From Apostichopus japonicus (taxonomy: Eukaryota; Echinodermata; Holothuroidea; Aspidochirotida; Stichopodidae): a DNA stretch of 64,000 bases. The stretch lies in assembly GCF_037975245.1 (NCBI RefSeq), contig NC_092581.1:7345501-7409500 (forward strand), given 5' to 3'. How positions within the stretch are numbered: the first letter of the stretch is position 1; the number at the start of each line of letters is the position of its first letter. Positions 40,422 to 56,336 of this stretch are shown here, piece after piece. A program made the translations under genes and the position numbers. The notes under the pieces are model-generated. The model saw nothing but the letters and a program-made list of their open reading frames with translations, searched no databases and was not told the DNA's origin.

Positions 40422-43324
40422 TAATCGGTACCACACATTCGATTGATCGGTACGGAACATTCGATTGATCGGTACCGTACATTCGATTGATCGGTACCGC
40501 ACATTCGATTGATCTGTACGGAACATTCGATTAATCGGGAACGAACATTCGATTGATCGGTACCGCACATTCGATTGATCAGTACGGAACATTCGATTGA
40601 TCGGTACCGTACATTCGATTGAACGGTACGGAACATTCGATTGATCGGTACCGCACATTCAATTGATCGGTACCGTACATTCGATTGATCGGTACCAAAC
40701 ATTCGATTGATCGGTACGGAATATTCGATTGATCGGTAGCGTACATTCGATTGATCGGTACTGCACATTCGATTGATCGGTACGGAACATTCGATTATCG
40801 GGAACGAACATTCGATTGATCGGTACCGCACATTCGATTGATCGGTACGGAACATTCGATTGATCGGTACCGTACATTCGATTAATCGGTACCACATATT
40901 CGATTGATCGGTACCGTACATTCGGTTGATCGGTACTGCACATTCGATTGATCGGTACGGAACATTTTATTGATCGGTTCGGAACATTCGATTGATCAGT
41001 ACCGCACATTCGATTGATCGGTACCGCACATTCGATTGATCGGTACCGTACATTCGATTAATCGGTACCAAACATTCGATTGATCGGTACGGAACATTCG
41101 ATTGATCGGTACCGCACATTCGATTGATCGGTACGGAACATTCGATTGATCAATACCGAACATTCGATTGATGGGTACCGCACATTCGATTGATCGGTAC
41201 CGTACATTCGATTGATCGGTACGGAACATTCGATTGATCGGTACCGTACATTCGATTGATCGGTACCGCACATTCGATTAATCGGTACCGCACATTCGAT
41301 TGATCGATACGGAACATTCGATTAATCGGGAACGAACATTCGATTGATCGGTAGCGCACATTCGATTGATCGGTACGGAACATTCGATTGATCGGTACCG
41401 TACATTCGATTGATCGGTACGGAACATTCGATTGATCGTTACCGCACATTCGATTGATCGGTACCGTACATTCGATTAATCGGTACCAAACATTCGATTG
41501 ATCGGTACGGAACATTCGATTGATCGGTACCGCACATTCGATTGATCGGTACGGAACATTCGATTGATCGGTACTACACATTCGATTGATCGGTACTACA
41601 CATTCGATTGATCGGTACCGTACATTCGATTGATCGGCACCGCAGATTCGATTGATCGGTGCGGAACATTCGATTGATCTTTACCGCACATTCGATTGAT
41701 CGGTACCGCATATTCGATTAATCGGTACTACACATTCGATTGATCGGTACGGAACATTCGATTGATCGGTACCGTACATTCGATTGATCGGTACGGAACA
41801 TTCGATTGATCGGTACGGAACATTCGATTGATCGGTACCGCACATTCGATTGATCGGTACCGCACATTCGATTGATCGGTACGGAACATTCGATTGATCG
41901 GTACTACACATTCGATTGATCGGTACCGTACATTCGATTGATCGGCACCGCACATTCGATTGATCGGTACGGAACATTCGATTGATCGGTACGGAACATT
42001 CGATTGATCGGTACCGCACATTCGATTGATCGGTACGGAACATTCGATTGATCGGTACGAAACATTCGATTGATCGGTACTACAAATTCAATTGATCGGT
42101 ACCGTACATTCGATTGATCGGTACCGCACATTCGATTGATCGGTACGGAACATTCGATTAATCGGTAACGAACATTCGATTGATCGGTACCGCACATTCG
42201 ATTGATCGGTACGGAATATTCGTTTGATCGGTACGGGACATTCGATTGATCGGTACCGCACATTCGATTATTCCGTACGGAACATTCGATTGATCGGTAC
42301 GGCACATTCGATTGGTCGGTACCGCACATTCGATTGATCAGTACGGAACATTCGATTGATCGGTACGGAACATTCGATTGATCGGTACTGCAAATTCGAT
42401 TGATCGGTACGGAACATTCGATTGATCGGTACCGTACATTCGATTAATCGGTACCACATATTCGATTGATCGGTACCGTACATTCGATTGATTGGTACTG
42501 CACATTCGATTGATCGGTACCCCACATTCGATTGATCAGTACGGAACATTCGATTGATCGGTACCGAACATTCGATTGATCGGTACTGCACATTCGATTG
42601 ATCAGTACGGAACATTCGATTGATCGGTACCGTACATTCGATTAATCGGTACCACATATTCGATTGATCGGTACCGTACATTCGATTGATTGGTACTGCA
42701 CATTCGATTGATCGGTACCGTACATTCGATTGATCGGTAACGAACATTCGATTGATCGGTACCGTACATTCGATTGATCGGTACCGCACATTCGATTGAT
42801 CGGTACGGAACATTCGATTGATCGGTACCGCACATTCGATTGATCGGTACGGAACATTCGATTGATCGGTACGGAACATTCGATTGATCGGTACGGAACA
42901 TTCGATTGATCGGTACTGAACATTCGATTGATCGGTACGGAATATTCGTTTGATCGGTACTGCACATTCGATTGATCGGTACCGCATTTTCCATTGATCA
43001 GTGCTGCACATTCGATTAATCGGTAACGAACTTTCGATTGATCGGTACGGAACATTCGATTGATCAATACCGAACATTCGATTGATCGGTACCGCACATT
43101 CGATTGATCGGTACCGCACATTCGATTGATCGGTACGGAACATTCGATTGATCGGTACCGCACATTCGATTGATCGGTACCGTACATTCGATTAATCGGT
43201 ACCACACATTCGATTGATCGGTACGGAACATTCGATTGATCGGTACGGAACATTCGATTGATCGGTACTACACATTCGATTGATCGGTACCGTACATTCG
43301 ATTGATCGGCACCGCACATTCGAT
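40422..43324. repeat. Flank and third member of the ~2-kb family
   Basis: From 40,422 to about 41,129 the satellite holds several private changes: GATCTGTACGG near 40,513, GATTGAACGG near 40,618, a 1-bp deletion near 40,797, GGTAGCGTAC near 40,737 and CATTTTATTG near 40,964. From 41,130 to 43,244 it aligns with 35,894-37,986 at 5,236-5,258 bp. The sequence from 43,260 to the end resembles 38,290-38,370. No non-satellite sequence was seen. Confidence 0.78.
40789..40809 (+). other. 1-bp deletion monomer (CGATTATCGGGAAC)
   Basis: One A is missing from the common GATTAATCGGGAAC variant. No second copy was seen. Confidence 0.85.
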
Positions 43325-46300
43325 TGATCGGTGCGGAACATTCGTTTGATCGGTACGGGACATTCGATTGATCGGTACCGCACATTCGATTATTCAGTAC
43401 GGAACATTCGATTGATCGGTACGGCACATTCGATTGGTCGGTACCGCACATTCGATTGATCGGTACGGAACATTCGATTGATCAGTACGGAACATTCGAT
43501 TGATCGGTACGGAACATTCGATTGATCGGTACGGAACATTCGATTGATCGGTACCGTACATTCGATTAATCGGTACCACATATTCGATTGATCGGTACCG
43601 TACATTCGATTGATCGGTACTGCACATTCGATTGATCGGTACCGTACATTCAATTAATCGGTAACGAACATTCGATTGATCGGTACCGCACATTCGATTG
43701 ATCGCCACCGCACATTCGATTGATCGGTACGGAACATTCGATTGATCGGTACGGAACATTCGATTGATCGGTACGGAATATTCGATTGATCGGTAGCGTA
43801 CATTCGATTGATCGGTACCGTACATTCAATTAATCGGTACTACACATTCGATTGATCGGTACCGCACATTCGATTGATCGGTACGGAACATTCGATTGAT
43901 CGGTACCGTACATTCGATTAATCGGTACCACATATTCGATTGATCGGTACCGTACATTCGGTTGATCGGTACGGAACATTCGATTGATCGGTACTACACA
44001 TTCGATTGATCGGTACGGAACATTCGATTGATCAGTACCGCACATTCGATTGATCGGTACCGCATTTCGATTGATCGGTACCGTACATTCGATTGATCGG
44101 TACCAAACATTCGATTGATCGGTACGGAACATTCGATTGATCGGTACCGCACATTCGATTGATCGGTACGGAACATTCGATTGATCGGTACGGAACATTC
44201 GATTGATCGGTACTACACATTCGATTGATCGGTACCGTACATTCGATTGATCGGCACCGCACATTCGATTAATCGGTACTACACATTCGATTGATCGGTA
44301 CTACACATTCGATTGATCGGTACCGTACATTCGATTGATCGGTACGGAACATTCGATTGATCGGTACGGAACATTCGATTGATCGGTACGGAACATTCGA
44401 TTGATCGGTACCGTACATTCGATTGATCGGCACCGTACATTCGATTAATCGGTACTACACATTCGATTGATCGGTACCGTACATTCGATTAATCGGTACG
44501 GAACATTCGATTGATCGGTACGGAACATTCGATTGATCGGTACGGAACATTCGATTGATCGGTACGGAACATTCGATTGATCGGTACGGAACATTCGATT
44601 GATCGGTACCGTACATTCGATTAATCGGTACCACATATTCGATTGATCGGTACCGCACATTCGATTAATCGGTAACGAACATTCGATTGATCGGTACCGC
44701 ACATTCGATTAATCGGTAACGAACTTTCGATTGATCGGTACCGTACATTCGATTGATCGTTACGGAACATTCGATTGATCGGTACGGAACATTCGATTGA
44801 TCGGTACCGCACATTCGATTGATCGGTACGGAACATTCGATTGATCGGTACGGAACATTCGATTGATCGGTACCGTACATTCGATTGATCGGCACCGCAC
44901 ATTCGATTATTCAGTACGGAACATTCGATTGATCGGTACGGCACATTCGATTGGTCGGTACTGCACATTCGATTGATCGGTACGGAATATTCGTTTGATC
45001 GGTACTGCACATTCGATTGATCGGTACGGAACATTCGATTGATCGGTACGGAACATTCGATTGATCGGTACGGAAAATTCGATTGATCGGTACGGAACAT
45101 TCGATTGATCGGTACGGAATATTCGTTTGATCGGTACTGCACATTCGATTGATCGGTACCGCATTTTCCATTGATCAGTGCCGCACATTCGATTAATCGG
45201 TAACGAACTTTCGATTGATCGGTACGGAACATTCGATTGATCAATACCGAACATTCGATTGATCGGTACCGCACATTCGATTGATCGGTACGGAACATTC
45301 GATTGATCGGTACCGCACATTCGATTGATCGGTACCGTACATTCGATTAATCGGTACCACACATTCGATTGATCGGTACGGAACATTCGATTGATCGGTA
45401 CCGTACATTCGATTGAACTGTACCGCACATTCGATTGATCGGTACGGAACATTCGATTAATCGGGAACGAACATTCGATTGATCGGTACCGCACATTCGA
45501 TTGATCGGTACGGAACATTCGATTGATCGGTACCGTACATTCGATTGAACGGTACGGAACATTCGATTGATCGGTACCGCACATTCAATTGATCGGTACC
45601 GTACATTCGATTGATCGGTACCAAACATTCGATTGATCGGTACGGAACATTTTATTGATCGGTACGGAACATTCGATTGATCAGTACCGCACATTCGATT
45701 GATCGGTATCGCACATTCGATTGATCGGTACCGTACATTCGATTAATCGGTACCAAACATTCGATTGATCGGTACGGAACATTCGATTGATCGGTACCGC
45801 ACATTCGATTGATCGGTACGGAACATTCGATTGATCGGTACGGAACATTCGATTGATCGGTACTACACATTCGATTGATCGGTACCGTACATTCGATTGA
45901 TCGGCACCGCACATTCGATTAATCGGTACTACACATTCGATTGATCGGTACGGAACATTCGATTGATCGGTACCGTACATTCGATTGATCGGTACGGAAC
46001 ATTCGATTGATCGGTACGGAACATTCGATTGATCGGTACCGCACATTCGATTGATCGGTACCGTACATTCGATTGATCGGTACGGAACATTCGATTGATC
46101 GGTACTACACATTCGATTGATCGGTACCGTACATTCGATTGATCGGTACCGCACATTCGATTGATCGGTACGGAACATTCGATTGATCGGTACGGAACAT
46201 TCGATTGATCGGTACCGCACATTCGATTGATCGGTACGGAACATTCGATTGATCGGTACGGAACATTCGATTGATCGGTACCGCACATTCGATTATTCAG

Positions 46301-46887
46301 TACGGAACATTCGATTGATCGGTACGGCACATTCGATTGGTCGGTACCGCACATTCGATTGATCGGTACGGAACATTCGATTGATCGGTACGGAACATTC
46401 GATTGATCGGTACGGAACATTCGATTGATCGGTACTACACATTCGATTGATCAGTACCGCACATTCGATTGATCGGTACCGCACATTCGATTGATCGGTA
46501 CCGTACATTCGATTAATCGGTACGGAACATTCGATTGATCGGTACGGAACATTCGATTGATCGGTACTGTACATTCGATTGATCGGTACGGAACATTCGA
46601 TTGATCGGTACGGAACATTCGATTGATCGGTACCGTACATTCGATTAATCGGTACCACATATTCGATTGATCGGTACCGCACATTCGATTAATCGGTAAC
46701 GAACATTCGATTGATCGGTACCGCACATTCGATTGATCGTCACCGCACATTCGATTGATCGGTACGGAACATTCGATTGATCGGTACGGAACATTCGATT
46801 GATCAGTACCGCACATTCGATTGATCGGTACCGCACATTCGATTGATCGCCACCGCACATTCGATTGATCGGTACGGAACATTCGAT
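43325..46887. repeat. 3,563-bp tandem duplication, copy 1
   Basis: This copy matches 46,888-50,450 at 3,563 bp, which is 162 monomers minus the 1-bp deletion near 44,066. No difference was found in the stretches compared. Shared rare variants include GATTGAACTGTACC (near 45,413 and 48,976), CATTTTATTGATCGG (near 45,650 and 49,213) and GATCGTCACCGC (near 46,737 and 50,300). Confidence 0.92.
44056..44077 (+). other. 1-bp deletion monomer (CCGCATTTCGATTG)
   Basis: CCGCACATTCG is shortened to CCGCATTTCG: one base is lost and a second base changed next to it. It is copied near 47,627 by the 3,563-bp duplication, which it therefore predates. Confidence 0.88.
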
Positions 46888-49800
46888 TGATCGGTGCGGA
46901 ACATTCGTTTGATCGGTACGGGACATTCGATTGATCGGTACCGCACATTCGATTATTCAGTACGGAACATTCGATTGATCGGTACGGCACATTCGATTGG
47001 TCGGTACCGCACATTCGATTGATCGGTACGGAACATTCGATTGATCAGTACGGAACATTCGATTGATCGGTACGGAACATTCGATTGATCGGTACGGAAC
47101 ATTCGATTGATCGGTACCGTACATTCGATTAATCGGTACCACATATTCGATTGATCGGTACCGTACATTCGATTGATCGGTACTGCACATTCGATTGATC
47201 GGTACCGTACATTCAATTAATCGGTAACGAACATTCGATTGATCGGTACCGCACATTCGATTGATCGCCACCGCACATTCGATTGATCGGTACGGAACAT
47301 TCGATTGATCGGTACGGAACATTCGATTGATCGGTACGGAATATTCGATTGATCGGTAGCGTACATTCGATTGATCGGTACCGTACATTCAATTAATCGG
47401 TACTACACATTCGATTGATCGGTACCGCACATTCGATTGATCGGTACGGAACATTCGATTGATCGGTACCGTACATTCGATTAATCGGTACCACATATTC
47501 GATTGATCGGTACCGTACATTCGGTTGATCGGTACGGAACATTCGATTGATCGGTACTACACATTCGATTGATCGGTACGGAACATTCGATTGATCAGTA
47601 CCGCACATTCGATTGATCGGTACCGCATTTCGATTGATCGGTACCGTACATTCGATTGATCGGTACCAAACATTCGATTGATCGGTACGGAACATTCGAT
47701 TGATCGGTACCGCACATTCGATTGATCGGTACGGAACATTCGATTGATCGGTACGGAACATTCGATTGATCGGTACTACACATTCGATTGATCGGTACCG
47801 TACATTCGATTGATCGGCACCGCACATTCGATTAATCGGTACTACACATTCGATTGATCGGTACTACACATTCGATTGATCGGTACCGTACATTCGATTG
47901 ATCGGTACGGAACATTCGATTGATCGGTACGGAACATTCGATTGATCGGTACGGAACATTCGATTGATCGGTACCGTACATTCGATTGATCGGCACCGTA
48001 CATTCGATTAATCGGTACTACACATTCGATTGATCGGTACCGTACATTCGATTAATCGGTACGGAACATTCGATTGATCGGTACGGAACATTCGATTGAT
48101 CGGTACGGAACATTCGATTGATCGGTACGGAACATTCGATTGATCGGTACGGAACATTCGATTGATCGGTACCGTACATTCGATTAATCGGTACCACATA
48201 TTCGATTGATCGGTACCGCACATTCGATTAATCGGTAACGAACATTCGATTGATCGGTACCGCACATTCGATTAATCGGTAACGAACTTTCGATTGATCG
48301 GTACCGTACATTCGATTGATCGTTACGGAACATTCGATTGATCGGTACGGAACATTCGATTGATCGGTACCGCACATTCGATTGATCGGTACGGAACATT
48401 CGATTGATCGGTACGGAACATTCGATTGATCGGTACCGTACATTCGATTGATCGGCACCGCACATTCGATTATTCAGTACGGAACATTCGATTGATCGGT
48501 ACGGCACATTCGATTGGTCGGTACTGCACATTCGATTGATCGGTACGGAATATTCGTTTGATCGGTACTGCACATTCGATTGATCGGTACGGAACATTCG
48601 ATTGATCGGTACGGAACATTCGATTGATCGGTACGGAAAATTCGATTGATCGGTACGGAACATTCGATTGATCGGTACGGAATATTCGTTTGATCGGTAC
48701 TGCACATTCGATTGATCGGTACCGCATTTTCCATTGATCAGTGCCGCACATTCGATTAATCGGTAACGAACTTTCGATTGATCGGTACGGAACATTCGAT
48801 TGATCAATACCGAACATTCGATTGATCGGTACCGCACATTCGATTGATCGGTACGGAACATTCGATTGATCGGTACCGCACATTCGATTGATCGGTACCG
48901 TACATTCGATTAATCGGTACCACACATTCGATTGATCGGTACGGAACATTCGATTGATCGGTACCGTACATTCGATTGAACTGTACCGCACATTCGATTG
49001 ATCGGTACGGAACATTCGATTAATCGGGAACGAACATTCGATTGATCGGTACCGCACATTCGATTGATCGGTACGGAACATTCGATTGATCGGTACCGTA
49101 CATTCGATTGAACGGTACGGAACATTCGATTGATCGGTACCGCACATTCAATTGATCGGTACCGTACATTCGATTGATCGGTACCAAACATTCGATTGAT
49201 CGGTACGGAACATTTTATTGATCGGTACGGAACATTCGATTGATCAGTACCGCACATTCGATTGATCGGTATCGCACATTCGATTGATCGGTACCGTACA
49301 TTCGATTAATCGGTACCAAACATTCGATTGATCGGTACGGAACATTCGATTGATCGGTACCGCACATTCGATTGATCGGTACGGAACATTCGATTGATCG
49401 GTACGGAACATTCGATTGATCGGTACTACACATTCGATTGATCGGTACCGTACATTCGATTGATCGGCACCGCACATTCGATTAATCGGTACTACACATT
49501 CGATTGATCGGTACGGAACATTCGATTGATCGGTACCGTACATTCGATTGATCGGTACGGAACATTCGATTGATCGGTACGGAACATTCGATTGATCGGT
49601 ACCGCACATTCGATTGATCGGTACCGTACATTCGATTGATCGGTACGGAACATTCGATTGATCGGTACTACACATTCGATTGATCGGTACCGTACATTCG
49701 ATTGATCGGTACCGCACATTCGATTGATCGGTACGGAACATTCGATTGATCGGTACGGAACATTCGATTGATCGGTACCGCACATTCGATTGATCGGTAC

Positions 49801-50450
49801 GGAACATTCGATTGATCGGTACGGAACATTCGATTGATCGGTACCGCACATTCGATTATTCAGTACGGAACATTCGATTGATCGGTACGGCACATTCGAT
49901 TGGTCGGTACCGCACATTCGATTGATCGGTACGGAACATTCGATTGATCGGTACGGAACATTCGATTGATCGGTACGGAACATTCGATTGATCGGTACTA
50001 CACATTCGATTGATCAGTACCGCACATTCGATTGATCGGTACCGCACATTCGATTGATCGGTACCGTACATTCGATTAATCGGTACGGAACATTCGATTG
50101 ATCGGTACGGAACATTCGATTGATCGGTACTGTACATTCGATTGATCGGTACGGAACATTCGATTGATCGGTACGGAACATTCGATTGATCGGTACCGTA
50201 CATTCGATTAATCGGTACCACATATTCGATTGATCGGTACCGCACATTCGATTAATCGGTAACGAACATTCGATTGATCGGTACCGCACATTCGATTGAT
50301 CGTCACCGCACATTCGATTGATCGGTACGGAACATTCGATTGATCGGTACGGAACATTCGATTGATCAGTACCGCACATTCGATTGATCGGTACCGCACA
50401 TTCGATTGATCGCCACCGCACATTCGATTGATCGGTACGGAACATTCGAT
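46888..50450. repeat. 3,563-bp tandem duplication, copy 2
   Basis: This copy abuts copy 1 and includes the same 1-bp deletion (near 47,627). At its right end the slot context changes from GGTGCGGAAC (start of a unit) to GGTACGGAAC, which places the boundary at about 50,450. Confidence 0.92.
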
Positions 50451-53400
50451 TGATCGGTACGGAACATTCGATTGATCAGTACCGCACATTCGATTGATCG
50501 GTACCGCACATTCGATTGATCGGTACCGTACATTCGATTAATCGGTACGGAACATTCGATTGATCGGTACGGAACATTCGATTGATCGGTACCGTACATT
50601 CGATTGATCGGTACGGAACATTCGATTGATCGGTACGGAAGATTCGATTGATCGGTACCGCACATTCGATTGATCGGTACCGCACATTCGATTGATCGGT
50701 ACGGAACATTCGATTGATCGGTACGGAACATTCGATTGATCGGTACCGTACATTCGATTGATCGGCACCGCACATTCGATTGATCGGTACGGAACATTCG
50801 ATTGATCGGTACGGAACATTCGATTGATCGGTACCGCACATTCGATTGATCGGTACGGAACATTCGATTGATCGGTACGGAACATTCGATTGATCGGTAC
50901 TACAAATTCGATTGATCGGTACCGTACATTCGATTGATCGGTACGGAACATTCGATTGATCGGTACGGAACATTCGATTAATCGGAAACGAACATTCGAT
51001 TGATCGGTATCGCACATTCGATTGATCGGTACGGGACATTCGATTGATCCGTACCGCACATTCGATTATTCAGTACGGAACATTCGATTGATAGGTACGG
51101 CACATTCGATTGGTCGGTACCGCACATTCGATTGATCGGTACGGAACATTCGATTGATCGGTACCGCACATTCGATTGATCGGTACCGCACATTCGATTG
51201 ATCGGTACGGAATATTCGTTTGATCGGTACTGCACATTCGATTGATCGGTACCGCATTTTCCATTGATCAGTGCCGCACATTCGATTAATCGGTAACGAA
51301 CTTTTGATTGATCGGTACGGAACATTCGATTGATCAATACCGAACATTCGATTGATCGGTACCGCACATTCGATTGATCGGTACCGCACATTCGATTGAT
51401 CGGTACGGAACATTCGATTGATCGGTACCGCACATTCGATTGATCGGTACCGTACATTCGATTAATCGGTACCACACATTCGATTGATCCGTACGGAACA
51501 TTCGATTGATCGGTACCGTACATTCGATTGATCGGTACCGCACATTCGATTGATCGGTACGGAACATTCGATTGATCGGAACGGAACATTCCATTGATCG
51601 GTACCGCACATTCGATTGATCGGTACGGAACATTCGATTGATCGGTACGGAACATTCGATTGATCGGTACTACAAATTCGATTGATCGGTACCGTACATT
51701 CGATTGATCGGTACCGCACATTCGATTGATCGCTACGGAACATTCGATTAATCGGTAACGAACATTCGATTGATCGGTACCGCACATTCTATTGATCGGT
51801 ACGGAACATTCGTTTGATCGGTACGGGACATTCGATTGATCGGTACCGCACATTCGATTATTCAGTACGGAACATTCGATTGATCGGTACGGCACATTCG
51901 ATTGGTCGGTACTGCACATTCGATTGATCGGTACGGAATATTCGTTTGATCGGTACTGCACATTCGATTGATCGGTACGGAACATTCGATTGATCGGTAC
52001 GGAACATTCGATTGATCGGTACCGAACATTCGATTGATCGGTACGGAACATTCGATTGATCGGTACGGAATATTCGTTTGATCGGTACTGCACATTCGAT
52101 TGATCGGTACCGCATTTTCCATTGATCAGTGCCGCACATTCGATTAATCGGTAACGAACTTTCGATTGATCGGTACGGAACATTCGATTGATCAATATCG
52201 AACATTCGATTGATCGGTACCGCAAATTCGATTGATCGGTACCGCACATTCGATTGATCGGTACGGAACATTCGATTGATCGGTACCGCACATTCGATTG
52301 ATCGGTACCGTACATTCGATTAATCGGTACCGCACATTCGATTGATCGGAACGGAACATTCGATTGATCGGTAAGGTACATTCGATTGATCGGTACCGCA
52401 CATTCGATTGATCGGTACGGAACATTCGATTAATCGGGAACGAACATTCGATTGATCGGTATCGCACATTCGATTGATCGGTACGGAACATTCGATTGAT
52501 CGGTACCGTACATTCGATTGATCGGTACGGAACATTCGATTGATCGGTACCGCACATTCGATTGATCGGTACTTAACATTCGATTAATCGGTAACGTACA
52601 TTCGATTGATCGGTACCGCACATTCGATTGATCGGCACCGCACATTCGATTGATCGGTACGGAACATTCGATTGATCGGTACGGAACATTCGATTGATCG
52701 GTACCGCACATTCGATTGATCGGTACGGAACATTCGATTGATCGGTACCGCACATTCGATTAATCGGTACCACATATTCGATTGATCGGTACCGTACATT
52801 CGATTGATCGGTACTACACATTCGATTGATCGGTACGTAACATTCGATTCATCGGTAACGAACATTCGATTGATCGGTACCGCACATTCGATTGGTCGGT
52901 ACCGCACATTCGATTGATCGGTACGGAACATTCGATTGATCGGTACAGAACATTCGATTGATCGGTATGGAACATTCGATTGATCGGTACGGAACATTCG
53001 ATTGATCGGTACCGTACATTCGATTAATCGGTACCACATATTCGATTGATCAGTACCGTACATTCGATTGATCGGTACTGCACATTCGATTGATCGGTAC
53101 CGTACATTCGATTGATCGGTAACGAACATTCGATTGATCGGTACCGCACATTCGATTGATCGGTACGGAACATTCGATTGATCGGTACGGAACATTCGAT
53201 TGATCGGTACCGCACATTCGATTGATCGGTACCGCACATTCGATTGATCGGTACGGAACATTCGATTGATCGGTACCGCACATTCGATTGATCGGTACCG
53301 TACATTCGATTAATCGGTACTACACATTCGATTGATCGGTACGGAACATTCGATTGATCGGTACCGCACATTCGATTGATCGGTACGGAACATTCGATTA

Positions 53401-53454
53401 ATCGGTAACGAACATTCGATTGATCGGTACCGCACATTCGATTGATCGGTACGG
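50451..53454. repeat. Mixed satellite without a long identical partner
   Basis: This stretch is the same monomer and orientation throughout. About 52,290-52,940 resembles 54,863-55,513 at 2,573 bp (117 monomers minus the 1-bp deletion near 53,570), with several differences. Private or rare variants seen here are GATAGGTACGG (near 51,091), GATCCGTACGG (near 51,487), GATCGCTACGG (near 51,730) and GGTAAGGTAC (near 52,371). TTTTCC dimers lie near 51,255 and 52,112. Confidence 0.75.
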
Positions 53455-56336
53455 AACATTCGTTTGATCGGTACGTGACATTCGATCGATCGGTACCGCA
53501 CATTCGATTGATCGGTACGGAACATTCGTTTGATCGGTACGTGACATTCGATTGATCGGTACCGCACATCGATTGATCGGTACCGCACATTCGATTGATC
53601 GGTACGGAACATTCGATTAATCGGTAACGAACATTCGATTGATCGGTACCGCACATTCGATTGATCGGTACGGAACATTCGTTTGATCGGTACGGGACAT
53701 TCGATTGATCGGTACCGCACATTCGATTATTCAGTACGGAACATTCGATTGATCGGTACGGCACATTCGATTGGTCGGTACGGAACATTCGATTGATCGG
53801 TACCGCACATTCGATTGATCGGTACGGAACATTCGATTAAACGGTAACGAACATTCGATTGATCGGTACCGCACATTCGATTGATCGGTACGGAATATTC
53901 GTTTGATCGGTACGGGACATTCGATTGATCGGTACCGCACATTCGATTATTCAGTACGGAACATTCGATTGATCGGTACGGCACATTCGATTGGTCGGTA
54001 CGGAACATTCGATTGATCGGTACGGAATATTCGTTTGATCGGTACTGCACATTCGATTGATCGGTACGGAACATTCGATTGATCAATACCGAGCATTCGA
54101 TTGATCGGTACGGAACATTCGATTGATCGGTACCGCACATTCGATTGATCGGTACGGAACATTCGATTGATCGGTACCACACATTCGATTGATCGGTACG
54201 GAACATTCGATTGATCGGTACCGTACATTCGATTGATCGGTACCGCACATTCGATTGATCGGTACGGAACATTCGATTGATCGGTACGGAACATTCGATT
54301 GATCGGTACCGCACATTCGATTGATCGGTACGGAACATTCGATTGATCGGTACGGAACATTCGATTGATCGGTACTACAAATTCGATTGATCGGTACCGT
54401 ACATTCGATTGATCGGTACCGCACATTCGATTGATCCGTACGGATCATTCGATTAATCGGTAACGAACATTCGATTGATCGGTACCGCACATTCGATTGA
54501 TCGGTACGTAACATTCGTTTGATCGGTACGGGACATTCGATTGATCGGTACCGCACATTCGATTATTCAGTACGGAACATTCGATTGATCGGTACGGCAC
54601 ATTCGATTGGTCGATACGGAACATTCGATTGATCGGTACGGAATATTCGTTTGATCGGTACTGCACATTCGATTGATCGGTACGGAACATTCGATTGATC
54701 GGTACGGAACATTCGATTGATCGGTACGGAACATTCGATTGATCGGTACGGAATATTCGATTAATCGGTAACGAACATTCGATTGATCGGTACCGCATTT
54801 TCCATTGATCAGTGCCGCACATTCGATTGATCGGTAACGAACTTTCGATTGATCGGTACTGCACATTCGATTGATCGGTACCGTACATTCGATTAATCGG
54901 TACCACACATTCGATTGATCGGCTCGGAACATTCGATTGATCGGTACCGTACATTCGATTGATCGGTACCGCACATTCGATTGATCGGTACGGAACATTC
55001 GATTAATCGGGAACGAACATTCGATTGATCGGTATCGCACATTCGATTGATCGGTACGGAACATTCGATTGATCGGTACCGTACATTCGATTGATCGGTA
55101 CGGAACATTCGATTGATCGGTACCGCACATTCGATTGATCGGTACGGAACATTCGATTAATCGGTAACGTACATTCGATTGATCGGTACCGCACATTCGA
55201 TTGATCGGCACCGCACATTCGATTGATCGGTACGGAACATTCGATTGATCGGTACGGAACATTCGATTGATCGGTACGGAACATTTGATTGATCGGTACG
55301 GAACATTCGATTGATCGGTACCGTACATTCGATTAATCGGTACCACATATTCGATTGATCGGTACCGTACATTCGATTGATCGGTACTGCCCATTCGATT
55401 GATCGGTACCGTACATTCGATTAATCGGTAACGAACATTCGATTGATCGGTACCGCACATTCGATTGATCGCCACCGCACATTCGATTGATCGGTACGGA
55501 ACATTCGATTTATCGGTACCGCACATTGGATTGATCGTTACGGAACATTCGATTGATCGGTACGGAACATTCGATTGATCGGTACCGCTCATTCGATTGA
55601 TCGGTACGGAACATTCTATTGATCGGTACGGAACATTCGATTGATCGGTACCGCACATTCGATTGATCGGTACGGAACATTCTATTGATCGGTACGGAAC
55701 ATTCGATTGATCGGTACTACAAATTCGATTGATCGGTACCGTACATTCGATTGATCGGTACCGCACATTCGATTGATCGGTACGGAACATTCGATTGATC
55801 GGTACCGCACATTCGATTGATCGGTACGGAACATTCGATTGATCGGTACGGAACATTCGATTGATCGGTACTACACATTCGATTGATCGGTACCGTACAT
55901 TCGATTGATCGGCACCGCACATTCGATTGATCGGTGCGGAACATTCGATTGATCGGTACGGAACATTCGATTGATCGGTACCGCACATTCGATTGATCGG
56001 TACCGCACATTCGATTGATCGGTACCGTACATTCAATTAATCGGTACTACACATTCGATTGATCGGTACGGAACATTCGATTGATCGGTACCGCACATTC
56101 GATTGATCGGTACGGAACATTCGATTAATCGGTAACGAACATTCGATTGATCGGTACCGCACATTCGATTGATCGGTACGGAACATTCGATTGATCGGTA
56201 CCGCACATTCGATTGATCGGTACGGAACATTCGTTTGATCGGTACGGGACATTCGATTGATCGGTACCGCACATTCGATTATTCAGTACGGAACATTCGA
56301 TTGATCGGTACGGCACATTCGATTGATCGGTACGGA
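53455..56336. repeat. 2,882-bp unit, left copy
   Basis: This unit matches 58,382-61,246 over about 2.86 kb (offset 4,928 bp, or 4,927 bp left of the 1-bp deletion near 53,570). The start of the unit, a CGTTTG monomer then ACGTGACATTCGATCGATCG, reappears at 56,337 directly after it, which marks the tandem junction. The true second copy has been split by a later 2,046-bp duplication. Confidence 0.82.
53551..53575 (+). other. 1-bp deletion monomer (CCGCACATCGATTG)
   Basis: One T is missing from ACATTCG. The equivalent positions near 56,448 and 58,497 are full length, so this deletion is private to the leftmost copy and arose after the 2,882-bp duplication. Confidence 0.88.
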
